The notes beneath the pieces are model-generated. The model made no database searches. It saw nothing but the letters and a program-made list of their open reading frames with translations, and was not told the origin of the DNA. Position numbers and translations under genes: made by a program. This document shows, piece by piece, positions 36,192-44,509 of a stretch of 64,000 nt of DNA. The stretch is from an uncultured Clostridia bacterium (lineage in GTDB: Bacteria; Bacillota; Clostridia; Lachnospirales; Cellulosilyticaceae): contig CAKZUB010000019.1 of assembly GCA_937921505.1 (NCBI GenBank), positions 46,049 through 110,048 on the forward strand. The letters run 5' to 3'. Position 1 is the stretch's first letter, and each line of letters starts with the position of its first letter.

Positions 36192-36520
36192 TACCATACC
36201 CTATTCGATTTAACATTGTACATAATCTAATTACTTATTCATTCCTTCCAATTGTAAACATAACGCTTTCATACCCGACCGAAATAGTAATAAACGACAC
36301 TTACAAACATTTAATATTTGTGATGCTTTAGAGATTTAAACCTAGCGCACAAAACCAACGCAAAAACCTAACGCAACATATCTTAGACTAATTTTAGGTA
36401 ATAAAAAAACCCAACTTCATAACCAACTACGTAATACCAAATACTTGATAAAATTGTAATAAGTGAATAGGGTACGTAGGAAGATGTGATGCTTTCTTCC
36501 TTAGTTGTATTATAACACAC
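36192..36520 (-). other. Unexplained non-coding segment, candidate structured RNA
   Basis: No frame of useful length on either strand. TACCCTATTC at 36194-36205 is complementary to GAATAGGGTA at about 36464-36474, so a 265-base loop can close on itself. Inside are three imperfect repeats of CCTAGCGCACAAAA/CCAACGCAAAAA/CCTAACGCAACA (about 36340-36380). On the minus strand a TATAAT (36508-36513) with TTTACT 16 bases upstream could start transcription leftward, toward the hairpin at 36149-36191. It may instead be a fragment of a decayed mobile element. No known RNA family is recognised. Confidence 0.35.
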
Positions 36521-36550
36521 ATGAATAAAAAGTAAAAGAAAAACTTTGTA

Positions 36551-36706
36551 TTATTTAAGAAATTTTTAAGAAAAAATTTCTTAAATAAGTTGGTTATTGA
36601 CCTTCTAGTAAGTATGGGTTATGGTGGTAATGAAATTAAGAAGAGTCAAGTACTTGGAGAAATAGATGATGAAGTAATTGATAACACAATCAAAGAACAG
36701 AAATAA
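36551..36706 (+). pseudogene. Relic of an Mrr-type restriction endonuclease
   Basis: The frame ending at the stop 36704-36706 reads NFLNKLVIDLLVSMGYGGN, then a divergent stretch with VLGE..DDEVIDNTIKEQK. This matches the start of the Mrr catalytic domain (FFE-LV-DLL-MGYGGS...GDGGIDG-IKED). The GDGGID active-site segment has become DDEVID and the gene stops just after it, so the rest of the nuclease (QAK motif) is gone. No start codon or partner genes remain. It points to a lost type IV restriction system. Confidence 0.75.
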
Positions 36707-36741
36707 TGAATATAAGCAATGTAGATCTAGGAGGAAAGTAA

Positions 36742-37077
36742 ATGAAAACAGTAGTTGTTGTAAATAGTGAGTCTTTTGGAAAAGGTGATGATGAATTAGG
36801 TAAAAAATTAATGGGAGCGTTTCTAAGAAAACTGTGGGCAGGGGAGCCAGCGCCAGATGTTATTATATGTTATAATGCAGGTGTGAAATTGCTCGCGCAA
36901 GGTTCGCTCGTTTTGGATGCTTTCGATGGTTTATACTTAAAAGGTATTGAAATTATTGCATGTGGAACTTGTATCGATCATTATGAGCTTAGAAATAGTA
37001 TAAAAGTTGGGCGCAGGACTGATATGACTGAAATCGTTTCAATAATGATGGATGCTGATAAGGTTATTACTGTTTAA
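36742..37077 (+). CDS. DsrE/YedF-like protein of selenium metabolism
   Basis: A 111-residue DsrE-like protein. VVVNSESFGKGDDELGKKLM at the N-terminus and IACGTCIDHYEL near 73-84 (with two cysteines) match the C-terminal half of YedF, a protein that sits beside selD in many clostridia. The TusA-like N-terminal domain of full-length YedF (about 200 residues) is missing here. TAGGAGGAAAG precedes the ATG and selD follows after 94 bases. A role in selenium or sulfur delivery is inferred from context. Confidence 0.8.
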   Translation: MKTVVVVNSESFGKGDDELGKKLMGAFLRKLWAGEPAPDVIICYNAGVKLLAQGSLVLDAFDGLYLKGIEIIACGTCIDHYELRNSIKVGRRTDMTEIVSIMMDADKVITV

Positions 37078-37171
37078 ATCATCGCAGATTGGTACATATT
37101 TCTTTAGAGAAGGTTGTATTAAGATGAGATTAAAATTGTTTTATTAATTTACAAATGCGGAGGATGTTTTG

Positions 37172-38203
37172 ATGGAAAATATTAAGTTAACAGAGTATAG
37201 TCATGGTGCCGGCTGTGGATGTAAAATATCTCCAGCTGTATTAGAAACAATATTAAAGACAACAGGAGATAAAGTGAACTATCCAAATCTGTTAGTAGGC
37301 TATAGTAATAAGGATGACGCAGCAGCTTATGACTTAGGAAATGGTACATCTGTTTTAAGTACGACAGATTTTTTCATGCCAATTGTAGATGATCCTTTTA
37401 CTTTTGGAAAGATTGCAGCTACCAATGCAATAAGCGATATTTATGCTATGGGAGGCAAGCCACTGATGGCTATTTCAATATTGGGATGGCCTGTGAATAT
37501 ACTTTCACCAGAAATTGCGAGCAAAGTTATTGAGGGTGGACGTACCATTTGTGACGAGGCGGGTATCCCACTTGCGGGGGGGCACTCCATAGACTCACCA
37601 GAGCCGATATTTGGACTAGCAGTAACAGGACTTGTTGAGAATAACAGGTTAAAACAGAACAACAAAGCAATTCCAGGATGTGAAATTTTCCTTACCAAGC
37701 CTTTGGGGATTGGTATTTTAACAACAGCACAGAAAAGGAAAAAAATTGAGCCTGGGCATATTGATGCAGCTATTCATGCTATGACGACTTTGAATAAAAT
37801 TGGCTCAGAGATTTCAGCGTTAGGAAGTGTAGCTACAGTAACAGATATTACAGGATTTGGACTTCTTGGGCATCTAGGTGAAATCTGTGAAAGCAGTGGT
37901 ATTTCGGCGATAGTAGAGTTCGATAAAGTTCCTTTACTGCCCAATACAAAAAAATATCTTGAAATGGATTGTGTATCTGGTGGTACTAAAAACAACTTTA
38001 AAAGTTATGGACATACTATTGAAGAGATGACCGATCAGCAAAGACATATTTTATGTGATGCCCAGACCTCAGGGGGACTACTTGTGTTTGTTAAAAAAGA
38101 GGGTGTTTCAGAATTTTTGAAAGTGACTGCTAATGCGGGCTTGTCACTTCAATCTATTGGACGAACTTGTGACCAGTTTGAAAGACTAATTAGGGTGATA
38201 TAA
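37172..38203 (+). CDS. selD: Selenide, water dikinase
   Basis: Makes selenophosphate from selenide and ATP. The ATG at 37172, after GCGGAGGA, gives 343 residues; the N-terminus shows [12 protein letters not shown], where cysteines 15 and 17 and Lys18 stand at the catalytic Cys/Sec positions, so this is the cysteine form and needs no UGA decoding. Further motifs: [12 protein letters not shown] near 52, [11 protein letters not shown] near 132, TGFGLLGH near 228, and [10 protein letters not shown] near 293. The mnmH start immediately follows its stop. Confidence 0.96.
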   Translation: MENIKLTEYSHGAGCGCKISPAVLETILKTTGDKVNYPNLLVGYSNKDDAAAYDLGNGTSVLSTTDFFMPIVDDPFTFGKIAATNAISDIYAMGGKPLMAISILGWPVNILSPEIASKVIEGGRTICDEAGIPLAGGHSIDSPEPIFGLAVTGLVENNRLKQNNKAIPGCEIFLTKPLGIGILTTAQKRKKIEPGHIDAAIHAMTTLNKIGSEISALGSVATVTDITGFGLLGHLGEICESSGISAIVEFDKVPLLPNTKKYLEMDCVSGGTKNNFKSYGHTIEEMTDQQRHILCDAQTSGGLLVFVKKEGVSEFLKVTANAGLSLQSIGRTCDQFERLIRVI

Positions 38204-39298
38204 ATGAAGATGCTTGCATGCAATGATTTTGAAAAGATTGTTACAGAGGAAATTCCTATGATAGATGTGCGTGCTCCCATTGAGTTTCAAAAAGGGGCTT
38301 TTAAAAATGCAGTCAATTTACCTCTGATGAATGATGAAGAAAGACACTTAGTTGGAATATGTTATAAGGAAAAAGGAAATGAAGAAGCTGTTAAATTGGG
38401 ACATCAATTAGTGTCAGGAGAAATAAAGAAGGAACGTATAAATGCTTGGATAAGCCATTTAGAAAAATACCCAAATAGTAAGATCTACTGTTTTAGAGGG
38501 GGACAGCGCTCTCAAATTACTCAGAAGTGGATAAGTGAGGTAACTGGAAAAGAAATAGTAAGACTAGAAGGTGGTTACAAGGCTTTTAGAAATTATCTTA
38601 TGGCAGAACTAGAACCCGTGCAGCAAAAGAGTACACCCATTTTACTTGGAGGATGTACAGGATCTGGCAAAACCATTTTACTTAAAAAACTCCAAAATGC
38701 AATAGACCTTGAAGGCATAGCCAACCATCGGGGTTCATCATTTGGAAAACAAGTGACAGAGCAGCCGAGTCAAATCAACTTCGAGAACAACCTTGCCTAT
38801 GCGCTTATTCAACACCGAAACAATGAGTATGAGTATATCATCCTTGAAGATGAAGGGAAAAATATTGGGAAATGCTTCTTGCCCAAACCTTTGGCCACGT
38901 ATTTTAGTAGTGGCGATGTGGTGCTTCTTAAAATACCATTAGAAGAACGTGTTCAAATCACTATGGATGAATACGTCTATGAGTCCCAAAGACTCTATAT
39001 AGAGTCCTATACAAAGGAACAGGGACTAACGCAGTGGGCTGACTATATACGAGGCAGCCTCTATAAAATTAAAAAAAGGCTAGGCGGAGACCGTTGCAAA
39101 GCACTAATAGATTTATTTGAACAGGCATACCAGGAGCAAATAAATTCAGGGAGCTATGCATTGCACCAAAACTGGGTAGAGACACTTTTAAGAGATTATT
39201 ACGATCCTATGTACCAATATCAAATACAAAAGATAACAAATAAAATCATATTTGAGGGAAATGTAGCCGAGGTTTTAGCCTACCTAGAGCAGAAATAA
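38204..39298 (+). CDS. mnmH: tRNA 2-selenouridine synthase
   Basis: Converts 2-thiouridine at the tRNA wobble position to 2-selenouridine using selenophosphate. The 364-residue protein has an N-terminal rhodanese domain with the active cysteine in IYCFRGGQRSQ (Cys near 96), then a P-loop GGCTGSGKT near 148-156. It starts directly after the selD stop (no intergenic bases), so both are translationally coupled. No selA, selB or selC are in the window, so here selenium is visibly tied only to tRNA modification. Confidence 0.95.
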   Translation: MKMLACNDFEKIVTEEIPMIDVRAPIEFQKGAFKNAVNLPLMNDEERHLVGICYKEKGNEEAVKLGHQLVSGEIKKERINAWISHLEKYPNSKIYCFRGGQRSQITQKWISEVTGKEIVRLEGGYKAFRNYLMAELEPVQQKSTPILLGGCTGSGKTILLKKLQNAIDLEGIANHRGSSFGKQVTEQPSQINFENNLAYALIQHRNNEYEYIILEDEGKNIGKCFLPKPLATYFSSGDVVLLKIPLEERVQITMDEYVYESQRLYIESYTKEQGLTQWADYIRGSLYKIKKRLGGDRCKALIDLFEQAYQEQINSGSYALHQNWVETLLRDYYDPMYQYQIQKITNKIIFEGNVAEVLAYLEQK

Positions 39299-39368
39299 AG
39301 ACAGAAGTAATAAGTAAAGAGAGAAGTAATAAAAAAGTTGCTATTTGCCGAAAAGGTTTTGGCATAAT

Positions 39369-39406
39369 AAACACCTCACAGATAGACGATACCTGTGAGG
39401 TGTTTT
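39369..39406. terminator. Terminator between convergent mnmH and the SLH gene
   Basis: Thirteen-base-pair stem (39369-39381 with 39393-39405) with an 11-base loop; T-run on the plus strand. Confidence 0.75.
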
Positions 39407-39450
39407 AGCGTTACTATATCAATGATTAGTGAGTGGTTTCGTATTCCTCA

Positions 39451-41034
39451 TTAAGGAGCTACAACTGTACTTTTGTCTAAAGTGACTGCAGTTTGTGCAA
39501 GCAATCGTCCATTGATCGATGAGTTAGTTGCCATCGTGATATTTGTCATACTAATTACTATTCCTTCGAAGTGTGCATTTGTTCCTATTGAAACGGTTTG
39601 AGCTGACTGCCAGAAGATATTCTCCGCCTTAGCACCACCTGATAAGAGAATTTTAGTACCGTTAGCTTGGGTAATGCCTCCAGCTACTTGGAAGATCCAA
39701 ACATCATTTGGTCCACCACTAAGCGTAACGTTTGAATTGATTAAAACACTAGTACCCCACTTATAAACACCAGGTGTAAGTGTTTTGCCACTAAGGTCTC
39801 CGCTATGCAGTTCTGTAAAATCCACAGTTCTTCCTGCAGCGTCAGTGTAGGCTGTTTCCAAGTTGCTGATTGCTGTAGTAAGATTAACAGGCGTTGGAGA
39901 AGCGTAGTTAGCCGCATATACCTTTCCAGTAACTTGATCTGAAGTTGAAAATAGAGTAGAGGAATCTGCTATCAGAGAAAATCCAGTAACGGATGCCGCA
40001 GCAGATGGGCTGACACCTATATCTCCGGTAATAGCGGAGTCTGGTACTGAAGTGATTGCAGTTTTTGCTAAAATTGCATAATTGCCAGCTAAGCCAAGGT
40101 TTACTGGATCTGTGGCCGGAACGACTACTGGTTGGTTTGCAACAAGTACTGTCACAACAGTTGTTGCTACTTTTGTTCCATCAACAGCTGAGGTTGCACT
40201 GATTAGGGCTGTTCCTGCTGCTAGTGGTGTTACTACGCCGTTTACAACAGTTGCCACAGCAGTATTATCTGATGACCATATTATGTTTTTGTTTGTTGCC
40301 GTTGAAGGACTAATGTTTGGTATTAAAGTGCCAGTTGATCCGCCGGCGGTTAAGTTCATTGTTGCTGCTGTAAAGTTAATACTGCTTATTGGAATCTTTA
40401 CTACATCGTGATTAGGAGGATTTGCAGTATTAAAGTTAAAAGTGTTAGTAAGAGCTACCAATGCCTCGGCTCTTGTCATTGCTGATGTAGGTTTGAAACT
40501 GCCATCTGGATAGCCATTCATAATCTGTGCTTCGGAGACGGCGATGATCGCCGGCCTACTCCAACTAGCCATAGAAGATGCGTCGATGAAGGAAGGGGCA
40601 TTTGATGTTGCGCTTAGAGAACGAAGGCGACTAATGATGGCTGCTACTTCTGCTCGATTAATATTACCTTTAGGATGAATACCACCATCCGGATAACCAC
40701 TGATATAGCCTGCTGCTTCTGCCCTTGTAATAACAGGAGTATACCAAGCATCCCTAGGCACATCAGTGTATGTAGTTGCAATGGAATCAGTGAATCCAAA
40801 TACATTGTTTGTTAGTGCAAAAAACTCTGCGCGGGTAATTGCATTATTAGGTTTGAATGATCCATCTGGATAGCCATTTGCAATCCCGGAAGAAAGGGCT
40901 TCGTGAATTGTTTCTTTAGCCCAATGTGATGCATGGTCATTTATAGGCGTAGCACCAAATGTAGATGTGGCCACAGAGAAAACCATTAGAGAAGATAGGA
41001 ACATTTTTGGTAGTTTATTAAAAAAGTTTGTCAT
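39451..41034 (-). CDS. Cell-surface protein: SLH x3 + Big2 + ice-binding-like DUF3494
   Basis: A 527-residue secreted protein. A signal peptide (about 1-28, ending TSTFGA) precedes three S-layer homology repeats (about 30-205, each with NGYPDGSFKP or SGYPDGGIHP followed by ITRAE-type motifs) that bind cell-wall polymers. A Big2-like immunoglobulin domain follows (about 213-298: IIWSSDNTAVATV, VTPLAAGTALIS). The C-terminal 220 residues form a DUF3494/ice-binding-like beta-solenoid: GLAGNYAILAKTAI, AITGDIGVSP, LTPGVYKW, WIFQVAGGI, NIFWQSAQTVSIG and LAQTAVTLD. Its role is probably adhesion or surface binding; antifreeze activity is only a possibility. Confidence 0.88.
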   Translation of the reverse strand: MTNFFNKLPKMFLSSLMVFSVATSTFGATPINDHASHWAKETIHEALSSGIANGYPDGSFKPNNAITRAEFFALTNNVFGFTDSIATTYTDVPRDAWYTPVITRAEAAGYISGYPDGGIHPKGNINRAEVAAIISRLRSLSATSNAPSFIDASSMASWSRPAIIAVSEAQIMNGYPDGSFKPTSAMTRAEALVALTNTFNFNTANPPNHDVVKIPISSINFTAATMNLTAGGSTGTLIPNISPSTATNKNIIWSSDNTAVATVVNGVVTPLAAGTALISATSAVDGTKVATTVVTVLVANQPVVVPATDPVNLGLAGNYAILAKTAITSVPDSAITGDIGVSPSAAASVTGFSLIADSSTLFSTSDQVTGKVYAANYASPTPVNLTTAISNLETAYTDAAGRTVDFTELHSGDLSGKTLTPGVYKWGTSVLINSNVTLSGGPNDVWIFQVAGGITQANGTKILLSGGAKAENIFWQSAQTVSIGTNAHFEGIVISMTNITMATNSSINGRLLAQTAVTLDKSTVVAP

Positions 41035-41398
41035 ATGAGCCTCCTATATAATTTTTATGTACCATTTTATATTACCTTAAATTAGAAAAAATAGCAAATT
41101 TTATAATTTGATGTATCAAAAAAAGCCTTTGATTCTAAGCTTTTATAAAAAGGTAATTACACTATCTTTAACTTAGAATATATTATTCTTATTTTATGTA
41201 AAGGATAATATTTGTCATATGAAGATAATTTTATTGTTTTAGAAACAAGTATTATCCTATTTCATGTAAAAAAATTAATTTAATGATTTATAAATATTTT
41301 ATTATAACAATTATTCTAATAAAATATTGACAAATAGATAAAATTAAACTAGTATAAGAGATAGGTAAATATAAATAAATTTAAAAGGAGAAGTTAAA
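41035..41398. other. Divergent AT-rich intergenic region with promoter for the antitoxin gene
   Basis: Lies between the minus-strand SLH gene and the plus-strand antitoxin gene. An inverted repeat AGGATAATA/TATTATCCT (41202-41210 and 41250-41258) sits in the middle. TTGACA at 41327-41332 with TAGTAT 17 bases on, or TATAAG 20 bases on, is the likely promoter of the antitoxin gene. No coding potential was seen. Confidence 0.5.
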
Positions 41399-41674
41399 TT
41401 GAATATTTCGACAAAATTAATAGTATCAAACTCTGATATGATTAAAAATTATAAGGCATGCAGAGAAAAAGCAGAAAGTTTTGGGAAGATATTTATTTTA
41501 AAAAATAATCAGCCAGATGCCGTATTGTTCTCTCTTAGTGAATATGAGAGGCTTTCAGTTCTTATAGAATATCTTGAAAATCTTGATATAAATGATATTC
41601 CGAAATTTGCCGAGTCTTTAACGGAATCTATAGCAGGAGAAAAAATAAGAAAAAATACTCAGTTGACCATTTGA
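41399..41674 (+). CDS. Orphan Phd/YefM-type antitoxin-like protein
   Basis: A 91-residue protein beginning at TTG (41399) behind AAAAGGAG. It has the Phd/YefM pattern: an N-terminal strand-helix (LIVSNSDMIKNYKACREKAE), IFILKNNQPDAVLFSLSEYERL near 32-53, and an acidic C-terminal tail. Such proteins bind DNA and neutralise a RelE/Doc-type toxin, but no toxin gene follows; the next gene is YggT-like. It may be a solitary regulator. The AGGATAATA inverted repeat upstream could be its operator. Confidence 0.72.
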   Translation: MNISTKLIVSNSDMIKNYKACREKAESFGKIFILKNNQPDAVLFSLSEYERLSVLIEYLENLDINDIPKFAESLTESIAGEKIRKNTQLTI

Positions 41675-41717
41675 AAAATGATAAATGATAAAAAAATATT
41701 TGTGGAGGAATAGAAAA

Positions 41718-42068
41718 ATGAATGATGATAGGATTATAATAACAAATGAAGAAAACTTTACTGCAAGAAAGGTAGTTTATTATATCTTGGGTATTATAGA
41801 AGTTATGTTTGCTTTTCGCTTGGTATTTAAACTTTTAGGAGCTAATCCAGAGAGTGGTTTTGTTTCTTTTATGTATTCATTTTCACAGGTGTTTTTACTA
41901 CCTTTCACGGCGATTTTTAGATCAGCGACAGCAGAGGGTATAGAGACAAGGGCTGTTTTAGAACCGAGTACAATTATAGCCATGGTTGTTTACGCTATAA
42001 TTGCTTGGGGAATTGTTAAATTTCTTATTATTTTGAGAGCGCATAATAATAAAGACGAGGTGGTATAA
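41718..42068 (+). CDS. YggT-family membrane protein
   Basis: A 116-residue protein with two hydrophobic segments (about 18-38 and 85-108) and the YggT-like middle FVSFMYSFSQVFLLPFTAIFR. The ATG at 41718 follows GGAGGAA; an upstream in-frame ATG at 41685 is less likely. It is the first of three small genes before a strong terminator. YggT proteins have roles in membrane stress or osmotic tolerance that are poorly defined. Confidence 0.72.
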   Translation: MNDDRIIITNEENFTARKVVYYILGIIEVMFAFRLVFKLLGANPESGFVSFMYSFSQVFLLPFTAIFRSATAEGIETRAVLEPSTIIAMVVYAIIAWGIVKFLIILRAHNNKDEVV

Positions 42069-42071
42069 AAC

Positions 42072-42194
42072 ATGCAAAAGAAAAATGATTTTTTTCGGAA
42101 ATATGGACAGATGAAAAAATCTAGTGGACGTGCATGGGGCGATATAAAAATCGGAATGAAAAGAACGTGTAGAATACTTAAAAATTTATTTAAA
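42072..42194 (+). CDS. Small basic protein (40 aa)
   Basis: A 40-residue frame three bases after the YggT-like stop, with GAGGTGG as a ribosome binding site inside the preceding gene. It is strongly basic (MQKKNDFFRKYGQMKKSS... ending RILKKFI) and could form an amphipathic helix that binds membrane or RNA. I recognise no family. The tight spacing supports a real gene. Confidence 0.5.
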
Positions 42195-42264
42195 AAGATA
42201 GTATCTCGTTTTAAATAATGTAAAAGTTTTATGCTGATCAATAAAAGAGTAGGAGGGAAACAAG

Positions 42265-42495
42265 ATGCTTTGGTTTTTAGTAATTGGTCTTATTGCAGGA
42301 TGGTTAGCTGGTAAAGTTATTAAAGGTAGTGGATTTGGTCTTATAGGAGATCTAGTTGTTGGTGTAATAGGATCTTATATTGGCGGATACTTATTTAAAA
42401 CATTAGGGTTTAGTACCTATGGTATTATAGGTGACATTATTATGGCCACTATAGGCGCAATTATACTATTGTGGATTATACGACTTGTTAAGTAA
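42265..42495 (+). CDS. GlsB/YeaQ/YmgE-family stress membrane protein
   Basis: A 76-residue membrane protein with three glycine-rich hydrophobic segments: LIAGWLAGKVIKGSGFGLIGD, VVGVIGSYIGGYLF and the C-terminal MATIGAIILLWIIRLV. This is the transglycosylase-associated/GlsB pattern, linked to general stress responses. GTAGGAGG precedes the ATG, and a perfect palindromic terminator closes the set. Confidence 0.85.
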   Translation: MLWFLVIGLIAGWLAGKVIKGSGFGLIGDLVVGVIGSYIGGYLFKTLGFSTYGIIGDIIMATIGAIILLWIIRLVK

Positions 42496-42504
42496 TTGAG
42501 AGTT

Positions 42505-42542
42505 AAATAAAGGTGTAGGGGAATTCCCCTACACCTTTATTT
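42505..42542. terminator. Perfect palindromic terminator
   Basis: A 38-base perfect palindrome centred on GAATTC (19 bp if fully paired, with AAATAAAGG and CCTTTATTT flanks). Symmetric A- and T-rich ends make it potentially active in both directions. Confidence 0.82.
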
Positions 42543-42547
42543 GATTG

Positions 42548-42950
42548 TGCGCTCAGCATGGGCGTAGTCTAACGGGTGAGATAGGTGCGAATTAGCAGTC
42601 CGTAACATAAAGTGAATTCTGTAGCATCGTTACGTCAGCCCTGAACCAGGAATAAGAGGGAGTCCAATCACTGACTTTCTGGTGAAGACCATGGAAAATG
42701 TGAAGATACTGGATAGCAACATTGAAGAACGCTTCGGTGTAGAAGAAGCAGAATGTTAAGAAAGTTGATGCCGCAACAGAAGAGGTCTCATACTGTCGTT
42801 TTACCACAAACATGCAATTCGGGATATAAGCACGTATGCGAGTTTTCGAAGATGCAGTATGGGAAGTCGGAGGAGCCTATATCTACGCACTGTCGGCAAG
42901 AAAAGTGACAGGAGAAAAATCACGACAATTTAAGATTAAACCGAACTACA
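42548..42950 (+). mobile_element. Group II intron-like remnant
   Basis: The stretch begins GTGCGCTCAGCATGGGCGTAG, then TCTAACGGGTGAGA, resembling the 5' end (GUGCGC...) and domain I of bacterial group II introns. Base composition is visibly richer in GC than the flanks. There is no reverse transcriptase/maturase frame, and I cannot find the conserved domain V hairpin at the 3' side, so it would be a truncated, inactive copy. The right boundary is a guess based on the return to AT-rich sequence near 42950. Confidence 0.5.
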
Positions 42951-43009
42951 AAAAAATATATATTATTATGTCATTAAATGATAGAATGTTATTATATTTC
43001 TATTATTAG

Positions 43010-44263
43010 ATGAACAGTGAGGGGATCAAGTTGAAAAATACAAAAGGATGGATCGTAACAGCAGCAGCCACAGGCATAAACTTAATACTAGGGGTGCTAT
43101 ATATTTGGAGTATTATGAGTAAAGCTTTAATTAAAGAATTCGAATGGACAAATACACAGGCTTCACTGCCTTATACGGTTTGTATAGCTTCATTTGCATT
43201 AGTAATGATTTTTGCAGGTAGACTACAGGACCTAAAAGGCCCGAAGATTGGAGCAGCACTTGGAGGCATTCTTTTAGGCAGTGGATTAATTCTTTCGGGA
43301 GTTGTAAAAGATCCTTTTTTAATGATGTTGGCGTATGGACTTATGGGTGGTGCGGGTATAGGATTTTGTTATGCGGCTACAACACCGCCAGCAGTAAAAT
43401 GGTTTTCATTAGAGAAGAAGGGATTAATATCCGGGATCGTTGTTTCAGGAGTAGGATTTGCAGCGGTTTATATATCACCTCTTACCCAAATGTTAATTAA
43501 GAAAAATGGTGTATCGCAAACATTTATTATAATAGGAATTGGAGCTTTAGTTATTATACTAATCTTATCTCAGTTTTTAGTCAACCCACAGGCTGAATAT
43601 ACTATTAAAATAAATAAGCCCCTAAGTAAAACTACAAAGCTAAATAACAAAGTAGACTATGCATGGAAAGAAATGCTTAAAACTTTAGGGTTTTATAAGT
43701 TATGGGTAATGTATGCTTTTGCTGCATCAGCAGGACTTATGATTATTGGACATATTACGAGTATAGCTAAGCAACAAGCAGGGTGGGAAAATGGTTATTA
43801 TTTAGTGGTATTATTAGCTGTTTTCAACACTTTAGGCAGAATAATGGGGGGACTATTATCAGATAAGTTTGGATATGTGAAGACAATGAGAACAGTATTT
43901 TTAATTCAAGCTGTTAATATGCTGCTGTTTAGTCAATATGGTTCACCAGGATTTCTGGCCCTAGGGGTTTCTTGGACAGGACTTACATATGGTGCATTAT
44001 TTTCTTTATTCCCAGCAGCTATAGCACAGCATTATGGAACAAAGAATTTAGGCGTAAACTATGGGTTGTTATTCACTTCATGGGGACTCGCAGGAGTAAT
44101 AGGTCCGCTACTAGCTGGAAAGATACTTGATAGTACAAGTACTTATCAAATATCCTATAGTATATCAGCCATACTCTTAGTTTTAGCAAGTGTTCTAACC
44201 TTTGTAAATAACCACACTCCTATCAAAACACACGTTGAGACTGTAGCAAAGCTAACTAAATAA
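43010..44263 (+). CDS. OFA-family MFS transporter (oxalate/formate antiporter-like)
   Basis: A major facilitator of 417 residues with 12 hydrophobic segments. The N-terminal helix GWIVTAAATGINLILGVLYIWSI (cited in part) and the loop GRLQDLKGPKIGAALGG near 70-86 are typical of the OFA family. The ATG at 43010 lacks a ribosome site; a TTG at 43031, behind GTGAGGGGATC, is the better start and gives 410 residues. Substrates in this family include oxalate, formate, lactate and other monocarboxylates. It stands alone. Confidence 0.85.
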   Translation: MNSEGIKLKNTKGWIVTAAATGINLILGVLYIWSIMSKALIKEFEWTNTQASLPYTVCIASFALVMIFAGRLQDLKGPKIGAALGGILLGSGLILSGVVKDPFLMMLAYGLMGGAGIGFCYAATTPPAVKWFSLEKKGLISGIVVSGVGFAAVYISPLTQMLIKKNGVSQTFIIIGIGALVIILILSQFLVNPQAEYTIKINKPLSKTTKLNNKVDYAWKEMLKTLGFYKLWVMYAFAASAGLMIIGHITSIAKQQAGWENGYYLVVLLAVFNTLGRIMGGLLSDKFGYVKTMRTVFLIQAVNMLLFSQYGSPGFLALGVSWTGLTYGALFSLFPAAIAQHYGTKNLGVNYGLLFTSWGLAGVIGPLLAGKILDSTSTYQISYSISAILLVLASVLTFVNNHTPIKTHVETVAKLTK

Positions 44264-44509
44264 AATTTATGATAACAATGGCTTGAAGCGATTAGCATTA
44301 AGCCTTTGATGGGTGATATGCTAATGGCAGATGTATAATTAAACTTAATAGTTAACTTAGGAAATATCTGTGAAAAATGGTTTGTAGGTTTTTATATACC
44401 TATAAGCTGTTTTTTTATATTTAAAGATGTGAAATCTATAATAATAGTAAAAATTTTTTTGTATGCTATAATAAAAAAGCACATTATTTAAAATGACTGG
44501 AGATAACGC

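Noticed and set aside
42505..42542. Palindrome as a recombination or attachment site
   Set aside because: Its position after a stop codon and the A/T-rich flanks are explained by a bidirectional terminator.
42592..42813. Minus-strand frame of 73 codons in the intron-like patch
   Set aside because: No ribosome site or recognisable protein character; it overlaps RNA-like sequence.
44264..44509. Hairpins (GATTAGCAT/ATGCTAATG near 44290-44327 and AGGT/ACCT near 44386-44402) between the OFA transporter and helD
   Set aside because: Imperfect stems without clear T-runs; too weak to call terminators or RNA genes.
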